Positions 16,667-25,574 of a stretch of DNA of 64,000 bases are shown piece by piece; within the stretch, counting starts at the first letter, position 1, and every line of letters starts with the position of its first letter. The DNA is from Photobacterium alginatilyticum (GTDB lineage: Bacteria; Pseudomonadota; Gammaproteobacteria; Enterobacterales; Vibrionaceae): NCBI RefSeq assembly GCF_009910675.1, contig NZ_RSEJ01000026.1, positions 41,340 to 105,339 on the forward strand. Direction: 5' to 3'. Position numbers and translations under genes: made by a program. The notes under the pieces are model-generated. The model saw only the letters and a program-made list of their open reading frames with translations. It was not told the DNA's origin and did not search any database.

Positions 16667-18468
16667 GTTATGTCGTTGGTACCGCCGGTCATGTCGATCA
16701 TGGTAAATCGGCGTTAATCAAAGCGCTGACAGGCATCGATACTGCGCACCTGCCGCAGGAAAAGAAGCGGGGAATGACGATCGATCTCGGCTTTGCCTAC
16801 TTCAAGCATCAAGACGGCACGCCTGTAGGGGTAATCGATGTACCGGGCCACGAGCGGTTTATCCGAAACATGGTGGCCGGGGTGTGGAGCCTCGATATGG
16901 TGCTGTTTGTAGTTGCAGCCGATGAAGGCTGGATGCAGATGTCGACTGACCACCTTAAGGTGATAGCATCTATGGGGATCGACAATGTTACCCTGGTTAT
17001 CTCCAAATCTGATTTGGTCGACGATGACATGCTTGCGTTGGTCGAGGAAGAAGCGCTGGAGCAGTTCCTTGAGATTGCTGGCTTTATTCCGGACTCTGTG
17101 GTGGTATCGGCCCATCAGCAAAAAGGGATCGACGAGCTTCGCCAGCATATCTGCCGCAAACTGGATAATCATTCGAATGATGCTCGTCAGCAGACAGCCG
17201 TTCAGCGTCAGGCTCATTTGTACATCGACCGTGTATTTACGGTCAACGGCGTGGGCACGACAGTAACGGGAAGCCTGTGTGGCGGTGAATTTCATGTCGG
17301 ACAGAAGCTGATTCTTCAGCCATCTGGCAGGGAAGTGCAGGTGAAGAGCCTGCAGTCTTATCACCAGAATATCGAGACAGCCCAGCCGGTTTCCCGCGTT
17401 GCGATTGCGCTGAAAGGTGTGAAGAAAAAAGAAGTCGAACGTGGTTTTTGCCTTATGGCCTCGAAGGAGTCCGGCTTTATTGTTGATGAAGTGATTGTTC
17501 GCCTGGATGGCATGTTGTTTGAGAACAAGTGTCGTAACAACAGCGAAGTCGAAGTGGCGTTCGGTACGTTTAATACCCTTGCCAAGATTTTTGTCTTCAA
17601 GGGTACGAATCTAGCTCGTTTACGCTTGAAAGAGCCGGCCTGCTGTTTCTGGAATCAGCGCGCGCTGCTTATTCAGCATGGTGGTAGTAGTATCATAAAC
17701 TGCGGGGCAGTTGTCTGGGGAGGCGAGGTAGCCAAGCAGCACCGCAACAAACTGTATGATTTGTTAATGGCAATGCCAGATCAGCCAGCATGGGAAGATT
17801 ATGTCACCATTAACATGTCCCTGTATGGTTACGCCAAGCGTGGTGATCACCAGCTTGATGAATCTGGCTATAAAGCCTGTGGTGATTGGCTCTTCACCGA
17901 GGAGTGCTATAACAACTCTCATCAGATGCTCGAATCAATCCTCAAGCAAGAACAGATTGATTTGTCCGTCAACGAGCTAAGCGGCAAGATCCAGTTGCCG
18001 ATGAATGTATTGTCAGCCTTGCTGCAGCAGCTTGTCGAAGAGGGCAAACTAAAGCAGAGCGGCGAGCTTTTCTCGCTTGGCAGTGGTCGTAGTGAAGCCC
18101 AGCTTTCTCCAACGGCAAAGCAGATTTTAGAGCGAATGAGCCAGGCTGAAAAGCAGGGCTACGAAGCGGATAAGGAAAAGATCCCGGGGGCGCAGAAAGA
18201 GTTGCGAAATCTGGTGCGCCTTGGCTTCGCTGTTCCGCTTGAAGGTAAGATTTACTATGAGAAAGCGCTTTACGACGATCTGGTTAACGACATTATCGAA
18301 GGACGGGAAGTCAATGAGCGTTTTAAGATCTCCGATGCCAGGGAGCGAACCGGTTTGTCGCGGAAGTATATGATCCCAGTATTGAACCGGATGGAATCCG
18401 ACGGCTGGATCAAACGAGTCGAGAATGATCGCCAGGTACTTCGGGCTGCTGAAACGGCATTAGCCTAA
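16663..18468 (+). CDS. selB: Selenocysteine-specific elongation factor
   Basis: A 601-residue GTPase that brings Sec-tRNA to UGA codons followed by a SECIS. The N-terminal GTPase domain has GTAGHVDHGKSALIKALTG (P-loop), DVPGHERFI and an SKSDLVD guanine motif. EF-Tu-like domains 2-3 follow (VNGVGTTVTGSL). The last ~230 residues are the winged-helix repeats that bind the SECIS loop, ending RKYMIPVLNRMESDGWIKRV. Length is typical. The start overlaps selA by four bases. The SECIS-reading end is present and intact, in agreement with the four UGA genes upstream. Confidence 0.96.
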   Translation: MSYVVGTAGHVDHGKSALIKALTGIDTAHLPQEKKRGMTIDLGFAYFKHQDGTPVGVIDVPGHERFIRNMVAGVWSLDMVLFVVAADEGWMQMSTDHLKVIASMGIDNVTLVISKSDLVDDDMLALVEEEALEQFLEIAGFIPDSVVVSAHQQKGIDELRQHICRKLDNHSNDARQQTAVQRQAHLYIDRVFTVNGVGTTVTGSLCGGEFHVGQKLILQPSGREVQVKSLQSYHQNIETAQPVSRVAIALKGVKKKEVERGFCLMASKESGFIVDEVIVRLDGMLFENKCRNNSEVEVAFGTFNTLAKIFVFKGTNLARLRLKEPACCFWNQRALLIQHGGSSIINCGAVVWGGEVAKQHRNKLYDLLMAMPDQPAWEDYVTINMSLYGYAKRGDHQLDESGYKACGDWLFTEECYNNSHQMLESILKQEQIDLSVNELSGKIQLPMNVLSALLQQLVEEGKLKQSGELFSLGSGRSEAQLSPTAKQILERMSQAEKQGYEADKEKIPGAQKELRNLVRLGFAVPLEGKIYYEKALYDDLVNDIIEGREVNERFKISDARERTGLSRKYMIPVLNRMESDGWIKRVENDRQVLRAAETALA

Positions 18469-18504
18469 TTTAGTTCTTTAGATACGCTGTAGCTTTATTA
18501 TTAG

Positions 18505-18534
18505 GAAGCCTCACACTGTGAGGCTTCTTTTTTA
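18505..18534 (+). terminator. Intrinsic terminator of selAB
   Basis: GAAGCCTCAC / GTGAGGCTTC stem with a very short loop, followed by TTTTTT. Confidence 0.88.
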
Positions 18535-18701
18535 CAAGCAGTAGCTAGCTTGTTGAGAAGCGCATTTTTGCTTATCTTTTGCACTGTTAGGCCGTTTTGT
18601 AAAATCTCTGTCAGACTTGCGCCAAATGGGAACTTTTGGTTTTGAATACTGCATGAGTCTGGGTATTCTTCGGGCAGAATTATTAATTGAGAGTTTAATC
18701 A

Positions 18702-19649
18702 ATGCGAAAGTTGGTTGTTGCCAGTGTAGTGGCTTTGGCGTTAGCGGGGTGTAATTCAGGTTCATCAGATGGCAGTAGCAATACTGGTCAGTTCAACTTG
18801 GCGTTTTCAGATGCGCCAGTCGACGGTCTGAGCAAAGTTTGTGTTGCCTTTGATAAGATCACGGTGCATCACACAAACGGTGGCGAGTCGAGCTGGGGAA
18901 CAACGTCTTTTGCCTCAGATCAAAGTTCGGCGGAGTGTATTCCTGCTGGTCTTGCAATTCCGCAAGATAGCGATGGAAACCCGGCGTTTATGGTCATCAA
19001 CCTGATGGCTTATCAAGGCGAACAGTCACTGCAGGTGTTGAGTGATGAGCAGATGGAAGCCGGCCAATATACTCAGATGCGCCTCTCGGTGCTTGAGAAA
19101 GGGAGTTACACTGATGGGACTCCGTACTCACATGTCGTAACAGATACAAGTGCTACTGAAGGGATCCGTGTTCCAAGCGGCGAGTTAAAACTTGATGGTT
19201 TCGATGTTCAGGCAAACGCAACTCAAGCCTATACACTGGAATTCGATTTGCGAAAGAGCATGGTCGAAAATGCTAATGGCTACCAGCTAAAACCCCGTGG
19301 CGTACGTTTGGTGAATAATGAGAATGTCGCCACGATTTCTGGTGACGTTACACTGGGTGGCGGAGCTTGTGGCAACAACATTAATGATGCATTCGTTTAT
19401 GTTTATACCGCGCCTACCGGTGGTGTTCATGGCGATCTGGGATCGGCCAATGAACCTTACACGTCTGCTGGAGTTGACTCGGTGTCTGGTAAGTTTGAAG
19501 TCGGATATGTACCTTTAGGTAGCTATGACGTTGTCTTGGTATGTAACGGCAGTGAAGATGACCCTGAAAATGCAGGGGACCAGTTAACAATCGATTCTAG
19601 CTTTGCTGACGAAGTACTGACGGCCAGCGGCCGAACGTTCACTTTCTAG
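18702..19649 (+). CDS. DUF4382 domain lipoprotein
   Basis: A 315-residue predicted lipoprotein. The N-terminus MRKLVVASVVALALAGCNSG has a lipobox (LAGC) with Cys17 as the lipidated residue, followed by a Ser/Gly-rich linker. Residues ~30-205 (FNLAFSDAPVDGLSKVCVAFDKITVH) match DUF4382, a domain of unknown function common in marine gammaproteobacterial lipoproteins. The rest is a beta-rich, carboxypeptidase-regulatory-like domain (ISGDVTLGGGACG, FEVGYVPLGSYDVVLVC). Terminators on both sides show it is monocistronic. Function unknown; a surface or periplasmic binding role is likely. Confidence 0.85.
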   Translation: MRKLVVASVVALALAGCNSGSSDGSSNTGQFNLAFSDAPVDGLSKVCVAFDKITVHHTNGGESSWGTTSFASDQSSAECIPAGLAIPQDSDGNPAFMVINLMAYQGEQSLQVLSDEQMEAGQYTQMRLSVLEKGSYTDGTPYSHVVTDTSATEGIRVPSGELKLDGFDVQANATQAYTLEFDLRKSMVENANGYQLKPRGVRLVNNENVATISGDVTLGGGACGNNINDAFVYVYTAPTGGVHGDLGSANEPYTSAGVDSVSGKFEVGYVPLGSYDVVLVCNGSEDDPENAGDQLTIDSSFADEVLTASGRTFTF

Positions 19650-19654
19650 TCATT

Positions 19655-19685
19655 GAAAACCCGCTATTACAGCGGGTTTTCTTTT
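19655..19685 (+). terminator. Intrinsic terminator of the DUF4382 gene
   Basis: GAAAACCCGCT-ATTAC-AGCGGGTTTTC followed by TTTT. Confidence 0.88.
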
Positions 19686-19861
19686 AAATTATCACTATAA
19701 AATCAACTAATTATTCTCCGAATATCACATTTTTCATCCAGTTAAGGGCGTAGAATCTTTCGTTATCTCCTAAAGGAGTCAATATCAGCCCTCCAATTGT
19801 CTGTCATCGCCGCAGGACATTTATGAGGACTGATTGTCGAAAATAAGACTGGAGGGATACC

Positions 19862-21577
19862 ATGACGATAGGCAAATACCTGCGTTGGAAAGATGAAAAT
19901 GGCAATGAATTCAGACCTGTTTCTCTAACCGGAACAGAGCTGCTTAATGACCGGACACTCAACAAAAGTACTGCATTTACCTACGAGGAAAGAGAAGCTT
20001 TTCAGCTGAGTGGCTTGTTACCCCCGCGTGTTCAGACCTTTGATGACCAGCTTAACCGTGTCTATGACGGTTTCAGAAATGCATCGACGGATATCGAGAA
20101 GTATCTGTTCCTGCGTGCCCTCCAGGATCGAAACGAGACATTGTTCTATGCCTTGCTGTCTCGCCATATCGAAGAGATGACGCCGATCATCTATACCCCG
20201 ACAGTGGGCAAGGCGTGTCAGGAGTTTAGTCACCGTTACCAGAAAGCGCGTGGTTTATACATCACAGAAGACAACGTCGATAATATGGGCGAGCAGGCCC
20301 GTCACTTTACCGGTAAAGACATCAAAATTATCGTGGTAACAGACAGTCAGGGGATTTTGGGACTGGGTGACCAAGGGGTTGGCGGCATGGGGATCCCAAT
20401 CGGTAAGTTGTCGCTCTATACCTTGGGGGCGGGGATCCATCCTGCTCACTGTTTGCCGATTGCACTGGATGTGGGTACAGACAATCAGGATCTGCTGGAC
20501 GATCCTATGTATCTGGGTGTACCTCGCAAGCGTATGCGCGGTGAAGAATACAAAACCTTTATCAAGAAGTTTGTACGTCAGGTGAAGCAGCATTTCCCGA
20601 AAGCCGTGTTGCAATGGGAAGATTTCAGCAAGTCGAATGCGTTTGATAATCTGGCCGATTACGAAGACTTCCTGCCTTCGTTCAATGATGATATTCAGGG
20701 CACGGGCTCGGTGGTACTTGCCGGTATTCTGGGCGCAGTCAAAATCAAGGATGAGTCACTCGTCGATCAATCGTATGTGGTTTACGGGGCCGGTGCCGGT
20801 GGAGTCGGGGTTGCCGATCAGATTTATGCTGGTTTGTTGAAGGAAGGCTGTTCTCATGCGGCAGCGCGAGACAAAATCTTCATTCTCGATTCTCAGGGGT
20901 TGGTCTTTGATGACCGTGAAGGGTTGGATGAATATAAGAAGCGTTATGCCAAGCCGCGCTCGATTGCAGAGACCTGGCATACCGAAGTGCTCGGCAAAGT
21001 ATCACTGACAGAGTTGATCGACAATCACCCGGTTACGGTTTTGTTGGGAACCAGTGGCATTGGCGGTGCATTCAAAGAAGAGCATGTCCAGAAAATGATG
21101 GAGTATACCAAGCGTCCAATGGTATTCCCGCTATCCAACCCGACAGCAAATTGCGAGGCACTTCCGGAAGATATCTATAAGTGGAGTGACGGGCAGGCTA
21201 TCGTGGCGACAGGTAGTCCGTTTGATAATGTCAGCTACAACGGCTTTGAATACCGAATTGGGCAGGGTAACAATGTGTTTATCTTCCCGGGTGTTGGCCT
21301 GGCAGCCATTGTTTCTCGTACCAGGAAGATCAATTTGGATATGTTCACCATGGCTTCTTATGCACTGGCCGAATGTGTATCCGAAGAAGATCTGGCAGCG
21401 GGTTGCGTTTATCCGCGGATCAGTGAGCTGAAAGATGTCTCGTTGCGTGTTGCGACCAGCATTCTTTCCAATATGCAGGCGACGGATCCAAACAGCATTT
21501 TGCGAGGCAAAGATGTCGAGCAGGAGCTGGCCGAACATATGTGGGAACCGGCCTATTTGCCATACCGCAGGGTGTGA
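19862..21577 (+). CDS. maeA: NAD-dependent malic enzyme (malate dehydrogenase, oxaloacetate-decarboxylating)
   Basis: A 571-residue enzyme making pyruvate, CO2 and NADH from malate, of the large malic-enzyme family. Visible are IEEMTPIIYTPTVGKACQEFS, GILGLGDQGVGGMGIPIGKL, the metal-binding FNDDIQGTGSVVLAG and the NAD-binding VYGAGAGGVGVADQI. The C-terminal FPLSNPTANCEA is also typical. GGAGGG precedes ATG 19862. The first ~25 residues (MTIGKYLRWKDENGNEFRP) are a little unusual, but the core is standard and full length. It stands alone between two terminators. Confidence 0.93.
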   Translation: MTIGKYLRWKDENGNEFRPVSLTGTELLNDRTLNKSTAFTYEEREAFQLSGLLPPRVQTFDDQLNRVYDGFRNASTDIEKYLFLRALQDRNETLFYALLSRHIEEMTPIIYTPTVGKACQEFSHRYQKARGLYITEDNVDNMGEQARHFTGKDIKIIVVTDSQGILGLGDQGVGGMGIPIGKLSLYTLGAGIHPAHCLPIALDVGTDNQDLLDDPMYLGVPRKRMRGEEYKTFIKKFVRQVKQHFPKAVLQWEDFSKSNAFDNLADYEDFLPSFNDDIQGTGSVVLAGILGAVKIKDESLVDQSYVVYGAGAGGVGVADQIYAGLLKEGCSHAAARDKIFILDSQGLVFDDREGLDEYKKRYAKPRSIAETWHTEVLGKVSLTELIDNHPVTVLLGTSGIGGAFKEEHVQKMMEYTKRPMVFPLSNPTANCEALPEDIYKWSDGQAIVATGSPFDNVSYNGFEYRIGQGNNVFIFPGVGLAAIVSRTRKINLDMFTMASYALAECVSEEDLAAGCVYPRISELKDVSLRVATSILSNMQATDPNSILRGKDVEQELAEHMWEPAYLPYRRV

Positions 21578-21600
21578 TCATTGATTGTTAAGATATAACC

Positions 21601-21632
21601 AAAACCCGGTATCAATGCCGGGTTTTGTTTTA
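21601..21632. terminator. Terminator between maeA and the DUF3392 gene
   Basis: AAAACCCGG / CCGGGTTTT (21601-21609 / 21618-21626) followed by GTTTTAT. The A-run on the left side would serve the opposing gene as well. Confidence 0.8.
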
Positions 21633-21656
21633 TCTGCGGATTAGAAGCTAAGTGTA

Positions 21657-21989
21657 CTAAACCTGCCTGTTACGCTGCGCCCACGAACCGACAAAGACAA
21701 AAATCGCGACGACAAGGCAGATTAACCATTGGTTGGGTATGTGACTAAGCTGCTTGGCCAGCCAGGGAGAGACGGAAACAATCAAAAAGCCATACCCGAA
21801 GGCGTTGACCAGGATAAAGACTAGTGTACGGATGATAAAGTTGGTGCCGGAAAGTTGCCGTCTCAGTACCCGGTTAATATCGGCACCGAAAACAACGAGC
21901 AGACAAGCGACTATGGCCGTGGAAATTTCGCTTAGCCAGGGGCGAATAAACTGACCTGAGTCTGTCAGAAATTCAATCAGTAAGTTCAT
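21657..21989 (-). CDS. DUF3392 family inner-membrane protein
   Basis: A 110-residue protein with three hydrophobic segments. SGQFIRPWLSEISTAIVACLLVVFG and ADINRVLRRQLSGTNFIIRTL are characteristic of DUF3392, a small membrane family seen in Vibrionaceae and relatives, with no known function. The start at 21989 (MNLLIEFL) agrees with family length; the frame stays open to 22082 but the added 31 residues do not look like family sequence. No strong ribosome site is visible for either start. Confidence 0.82.
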   Translation of the reverse strand: MNLLIEFLTDSGQFIRPWLSEISTAIVACLLVVFGADINRVLRRQLSGTNFIIRTLVFILVNAFGYGFLIVSVSPWLAKQLSHIPNQWLICLVVAIFVFVGSWAQRNRQV

Positions 21990-22167
21990 GGATATAACTG
22001 TAATAACATGTGATTTTGCAAAGAATACTGGTTCTCCATGAATGTCTATACTGTCATGGAACGAGCCTGTAAGCATGATCACATTTGGCTTGCTTTCAAA
22101 GGATTACTGGATCAGTGATATAATCGAGGTTTGAATACCTTTTCGTTATAGGTTTGTACTTCTTTCC

Positions 22168-22581
22168 ATGTTAACTATCTCCAATTCTGTCCAGCTCGCT
22201 GAGTGGGAAATCGAAATGTCAGCTATTCGCGCTCAGGGGGCGGGAGGCCAGAATGTGAATAAGGTCTCCAGCGCGATTCATCTTCGATTTGATATAAAGC
22301 GTTCATCCCTTCCTGCTTTTTATAAAGAACGCTTGCTGAAACTCTCTGACCACCGTATTACAAAAGATGGGATTATCATCATCAAGGCCCAGCAATATCG
22401 GACTCAGGAACAGAATAGGGAAGATGCATTATTACGGCTCAAGGAGTTGATCCAGGCATCAGTTGTCCAGCAAAAAGCACGACGGGCAACCAAGCCGACT
22501 AAAGGCTCCCAGAAACGCAGAATGGATAAAAAAACGCAGCGCGGCCAAACAAAGACCCTCAGAGGTAAGGTTAAGTTTTGA
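22168..22581 (+). CDS. arfB: Alternative ribosome-rescue peptidyl-tRNA hydrolase ArfB
   Basis: A 137-residue release-factor-like protein that frees ribosomes stalled on mRNAs lacking a stop codon. The catalytic motif GGQ is at residues 26-28 in IRAQGAGGQNVNKVSSAIHL. The basic tail (KARRATKPTKGSQKRRMDKK ... GKVKF) is the part that enters the empty mRNA channel. Length matches the E. coli homologue YaeJ (about 140 residues). A second backup rescue factor, ArfA, is at 36262-36486 in this same window. Confidence 0.95.
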   Translation: MLTISNSVQLAEWEIEMSAIRAQGAGGQNVNKVSSAIHLRFDIKRSSLPAFYKERLLKLSDHRITKDGIIIIKAQQYRTQEQNREDALLRLKELIQASVVQQKARRATKPTKGSQKRRMDKKTQRGQTKTLRGKVKF

Positions 22582-22673
22582 GCAGGTTAACAGTTTGATT
22601 CTTTAGTCCGTGAAAGATTACTGAATAGGGTTTAATTTCGTTCCTAACATAATGATATGTAAAGGTGATATGG

Positions 22674-23123
22674 ATGTCAGAGAAGAAAACATGCCAGTTG
22701 CTTCAACTGTATTTGCGGGAGTCAGAGCGGGTCAGGCTACTGGATTTGGATGCCTTGCCAGAGCTTGACTCAGGCGAACAGGCCAATATGCATGAATGGC
22801 TGTCCAATAAGCGAAATTTCTCACTTGAAGAGATAGCGTCCCAGCAGTGGCTGAAAACCTGTAGCGCCGGGTTTGTTACCGAGCTGACGTTCTTTCCGGA
22901 CGGTTCGCTTAACGAATACACGCTATTTAACCGCCAGCAACATTCGGGCTGGTGGGAGCTGGTAGACGGTGTGATAGAAATGGTCATCCATAAAGGTGAA
23001 GATCTGTTCCGTTGTGCTGTAATAGCCAATCGAACCGTCAATATTCACTCGGCGATCGAGTATAAAAACGACGAGTTGCATTCTTATTTAAAACTGGCAC
23101 AAACCCGACCTGTCGAAAATTAG
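22674..23123 (+). CDS. Conserved-looking protein of unknown function
   Basis: A 149-residue soluble protein I do not recognise. Start ATG 22674 is chosen because AAGG lies 8 bases upstream; an in-frame GTG at 22665 would have none. The sequence is acidic and Trp-rich (QQHSGWWELVDGVIEMVI), with features of a small beta-sheet domain and no signal peptide or membrane segment. It lies between arfB and the aspartoacylase-like gene on the same strand, with spacers of about 90 and 60 bp, so co-transcription is possible but not required. Confidence 0.6.
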   Translation: MSEKKTCQLLQLYLRESERVRLLDLDALPELDSGEQANMHEWLSNKRNFSLEEIASQQWLKTCSAGFVTELTFFPDGSLNEYTLFNRQQHSGWWELVDGVIEMVIHKGEDLFRCAVIANRTVNIHSAIEYKNDELHSYLKLAQTRPVEN

Positions 23124-23181
23124 TCAGTTTCACTGGCAAAACGTGAGTGAAACTGGTATTCATTTCAGTAGATTATGACGA

Positions 23182-24093
23182 GTGAGAGCCAGGCCTGTGA
23201 ATACAAGGACGAATACAATTAATTCGGTTGCTGTTGTCGGCGGCACGCATGGAAATGAATTCAGCGGGATTTACCTGCTTCGCAAATGGCAGCAAGATCC
23301 ACAACTGATCGCCCGAGACTCCTTTGCGACCCAGACTGTTTTTGCCAATCCGAAAGCGTTTGAAGAAAACAAGCGCTATCTTGATTGCGATCTGAATCGA
23401 CAATTCAGCTTTGAAGATTTGAACAACCCTGAACTGGCTAATTACGAGCAGAGTCGGGCGAAGGCTATCAACCTTCAGATTGGCCCGAAAGGAAACGCCA
23501 AAACAGACTTCATCATCGACCTGCACAATACCACCAGTAATATGGGGCCGACACTGATCCTGCTGCAGTCCGATGCGTTTAACCGCAAGATGGGTGCCTA
23601 CGTTAAGGCAAAAATGCCTGAAGCCGTCGTGGTGCTGGAAGATCAGACATCGGTTGATGAGCATTACTTCCTAAGTTCAATTACCAAGCAAGGCGTGATT
23701 GTTGAAGTCGGCCCGCAGTCTCAGTCAGTGATCCGCCAGGATGTGCTCGACTGGATGGAAGAGATGACCCTGCACATTCTTGATTATGTCGAACTGCACA
23801 ATTCAGATTCTCTGCCGTCATTGCCTGCAAGCTATGAAGCATTCAAATATGAAGAAACGCTGAAGTTGCCCGAAGATGACAATGGCGAGCGTATCGGTAT
23901 GGTTCACCGAAATGTCCAGGATGCTGACTTTAAGCCGATTCGTTCGGGAGACCCGATATTTACCCTATTTGATGGTAAAGAGATTTGCTGGATTGGTGAC
24001 TATGAAGCCTACCCGCACTTTATCAACGAGGCGGCGTATTACGATAATAATTTAGCGATGTCATTGGCCAAGAAGGTCATTGTCGAGCTGTAG
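23182..24093 (+). CDS. Aspartoacylase / AstE family zinc carboxypeptidase-like enzyme
   Basis: About 303 residues of the aspartoacylase (M14-like) family, which hydrolyses N-acyl amino acids such as N-acetylaspartate. Zinc ligands are in GGTHGNEFSG (His/Glu) and DLHNTTSNMG (His); the substrate-binding NPKAFEENKRYLDCDLNRQF and catalytic Glu in VIVEVGPQ are also present. The start is uncertain: GTG 23182 and GTG 23197 are both possible and neither has a good ribosome site. Three near-copies of a 14-base unit run across its stop codon. Substrate unproven; the family also contains enzymes acting on ectoine-pathway and arginine-pathway intermediates. Confidence 0.87.
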   Translation: MRARPVNTRTNTINSVAVVGGTHGNEFSGIYLLRKWQQDPQLIARDSFATQTVFANPKAFEENKRYLDCDLNRQFSFEDLNNPELANYEQSRAKAINLQIGPKGNAKTDFIIDLHNTTSNMGPTLILLQSDAFNRKMGAYVKAKMPEAVVVLEDQTSVDEHYFLSSITKQGVIVEVGPQSQSVIRQDVLDWMEEMTLHILDYVELHNSDSLPSLPASYEAFKYEETLKLPEDDNGERIGMVHRNVQDADFKPIRSGDPIFTLFDGKEICWIGDYEAYPHFINEAAYYDNNLAMSLAKKVIVEL

Positions 24094-24121
24094 CAGTCGA
24101 GCTGTAGCAGTCGAACTGTAA
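24085..24121 (+). repeat. 14-base tandem repeat (about 2.5 units) across a stop codon
   Basis: GTCGAGCTGTAGCA occurs twice in direct succession, then as GTCGAACTGTAACG. The first unit contains the TAG stop of the aspartoacylase-like gene. It looks like a replication-slippage product. Confidence 0.7.
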
Positions 24122-24153
24122 CGCGTAGCGGGTGAAACACAGCCATACTATAG

Positions 24154-24189
24154 AGCAGTTCCCAACATTGGTGGGGGCTGCTTTTTTAT
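24154..24189 (+). terminator. Intrinsic terminator after the aspartoacylase-like gene
   Basis: AGCAGTTCCC / GGGGGCTGCT forms ten pairs (two G-U), followed by TTTTTT. Confidence 0.85.
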
Positions 24190-24236
24190 TCTTCTGCCCC
24201 CCTGTGAATCAGATTACGAAGGTGTTGGTTAGATAA

Positions 24237-25091
24237 ATGACACAGGATGAAAAGCCATTCTCAAGAGTGATGGCGGTGACTACGCTCGCAATGCTGGCAT
24301 TTGCCGGAAACTCATTACTAAACAGGGTGGCGTTGCTGGAAACAGACATCGATGCTGCCACTTTTACCACTATCCGTCTGGTTTCGGGAGCTGCGGTATT
24401 GTGGCTGATTTCCATTCACAGAAGCAGTGCTCAGCCAGCCGAAGGGAACTGGCTCTCTGCTCTTGCCTTGTTTGTCTATGCGGCAGGTTTTTCGTTTGCC
24501 TACATCAGTTTGTCGGCTGCGACCGGCGCATTATTGCTTTTTGCTGCTGTGCAGACAACCATGTTGGGGTATGGGTTGTGGCAGGGGGAAAGGCTAACGG
24601 CGGTTCAATGGTTAGGCTTTGGCTTTGCTATCAGTGGGCTGTTGGGGTTGCTGCTACCCGGTTTATCAGCCCCACCACTGGTGGGCTCGGTATTGATGCT
24701 CGCCGCTGGCGTAGCCTGGGGGATATATTCGATCAAGGGGAAAACAGCCGGTGATCCGGTTCTAGCTACCACGGGTAATTTCCTCCGGGCAGTCCCTTTT
24801 ACTCTCGTGTTGAGTATCATCATGCTCGGCAGTTTTTCTCTGGACTGGTCCGGGGTGGGGTATGCGGTCTTGTCTGGTGCTATTGCGTCGGGTCTTGGTT
24901 ATGTGATGTGGTATAGCGTTCTCCCTGCATTGCAGGCAACAACCGCTGCTACCGTTCAGTTGAGCGTGCCAGTAATAGCCGCAATTGGTGGTGTGTTATT
25001 TCTTGGGGAGTCGATTTCACTACGTTTGTTCCTGGCATCGATTGCTATTTTAGGCGGTATCACACTGGTACTTCGCCACAAAGGGAAATAG
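24237..25091 (+). CDS. EamA/DMT-family transporter
   Basis: A 284-residue inner-membrane protein with about ten hydrophobic helices in two EamA repeats, the drug/metabolite transporter design. The first repeat has LAMLAFAGNSLLNRVAL, the second GVAWGIYSIKGKTAG and a C-terminal VPVIAAIGGVLFLGESISLRL. Members export amino acids, metabolites or drugs; the substrate cannot be read from sequence. It converges on the next gene with only 8 bp between the stops. Confidence 0.87.
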   Translation: MTQDEKPFSRVMAVTTLAMLAFAGNSLLNRVALLETDIDAATFTTIRLVSGAAVLWLISIHRSSAQPAEGNWLSALALFVYAAGFSFAYISLSAATGALLLFAAVQTTMLGYGLWQGERLTAVQWLGFGFAISGLLGLLLPGLSAPPLVGSVLMLAAGVAWGIYSIKGKTAGDPVLATTGNFLRAVPFTLVLSIIMLGSFSLDWSGVGYAVLSGAIASGLGYVMWYSVLPALQATTAATVQLSVPVIAAIGGVLFLGESISLRLFLASIAILGGITLVLRHKGK

Positions 25092-25099
25092 TTTTTCCA

Positions 25100-25423
25100 T
25101 TAATGTTGCCCGAATATTTCTGTGCGAACACTGAGCCTTTCGCCAAGCCAGATGGCATCGCGGGTATGATCGGCGAGATGATTGCCGGTAACCGGGTGGA
25201 TCAATACAGAAAGCCCGGCACGATGTTGTTCGAGCCATTCGATGAAACCAAATTGGTTATCGTTGAAGTGTACCTCGAACATGGGCTTTACATGAGGACC
25301 AACTTTCTTTTTCACCAACGGAAAGATTGCGGTGGTATCCGCTCTGCTTAGTCGGATTTGCTGATGGATTTGTTCAGCAAGTGACTGTTGGGAAAGGTTA
25401 AAATAAATATGAGCATGGTACAT
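25100..25423 (-). CDS. DOPA 4,5-dioxygenase family protein
   Basis: A 107-residue protein with the pattern of this family: MYHAHIYFNLSQQSLAEQI at the start, KKVGPHVKPMFEVHF in the middle, and GLSVLIHPVTGNHLADHTRDAIWLG near the end. The conserved His residues could hold iron. ATG 25423 is chosen because AGGAG lies 8 bases upstream on the minus strand; the open frame extends to 25570 but without a family match. The founding members open the DOPA ring in fungal pigment synthesis, whereas bacterial versions are mostly uncharacterised. Confidence 0.85.
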   Translation of the reverse strand: MYHAHIYFNLSQQSLAEQIHQQIRLSRADTTAIFPLVKKKVGPHVKPMFEVHFNDNQFGFIEWLEQHRAGLSVLIHPVTGNHLADHTRDAIWLGERLSVRTEIFGQH

Positions 25424-25574
25424 TGCTGTTTCTCCTGCAGTTATATAAAACCGGGCATTTATCTGTTTGATATAACCAATTGTAGAGAAACTGATACCGA
25501 CCACCATCACTACAGGTAGAAGAAGATGTTCAAATATTTTGAATAATATATTTGGACCAGCTCTAGACACTTAG

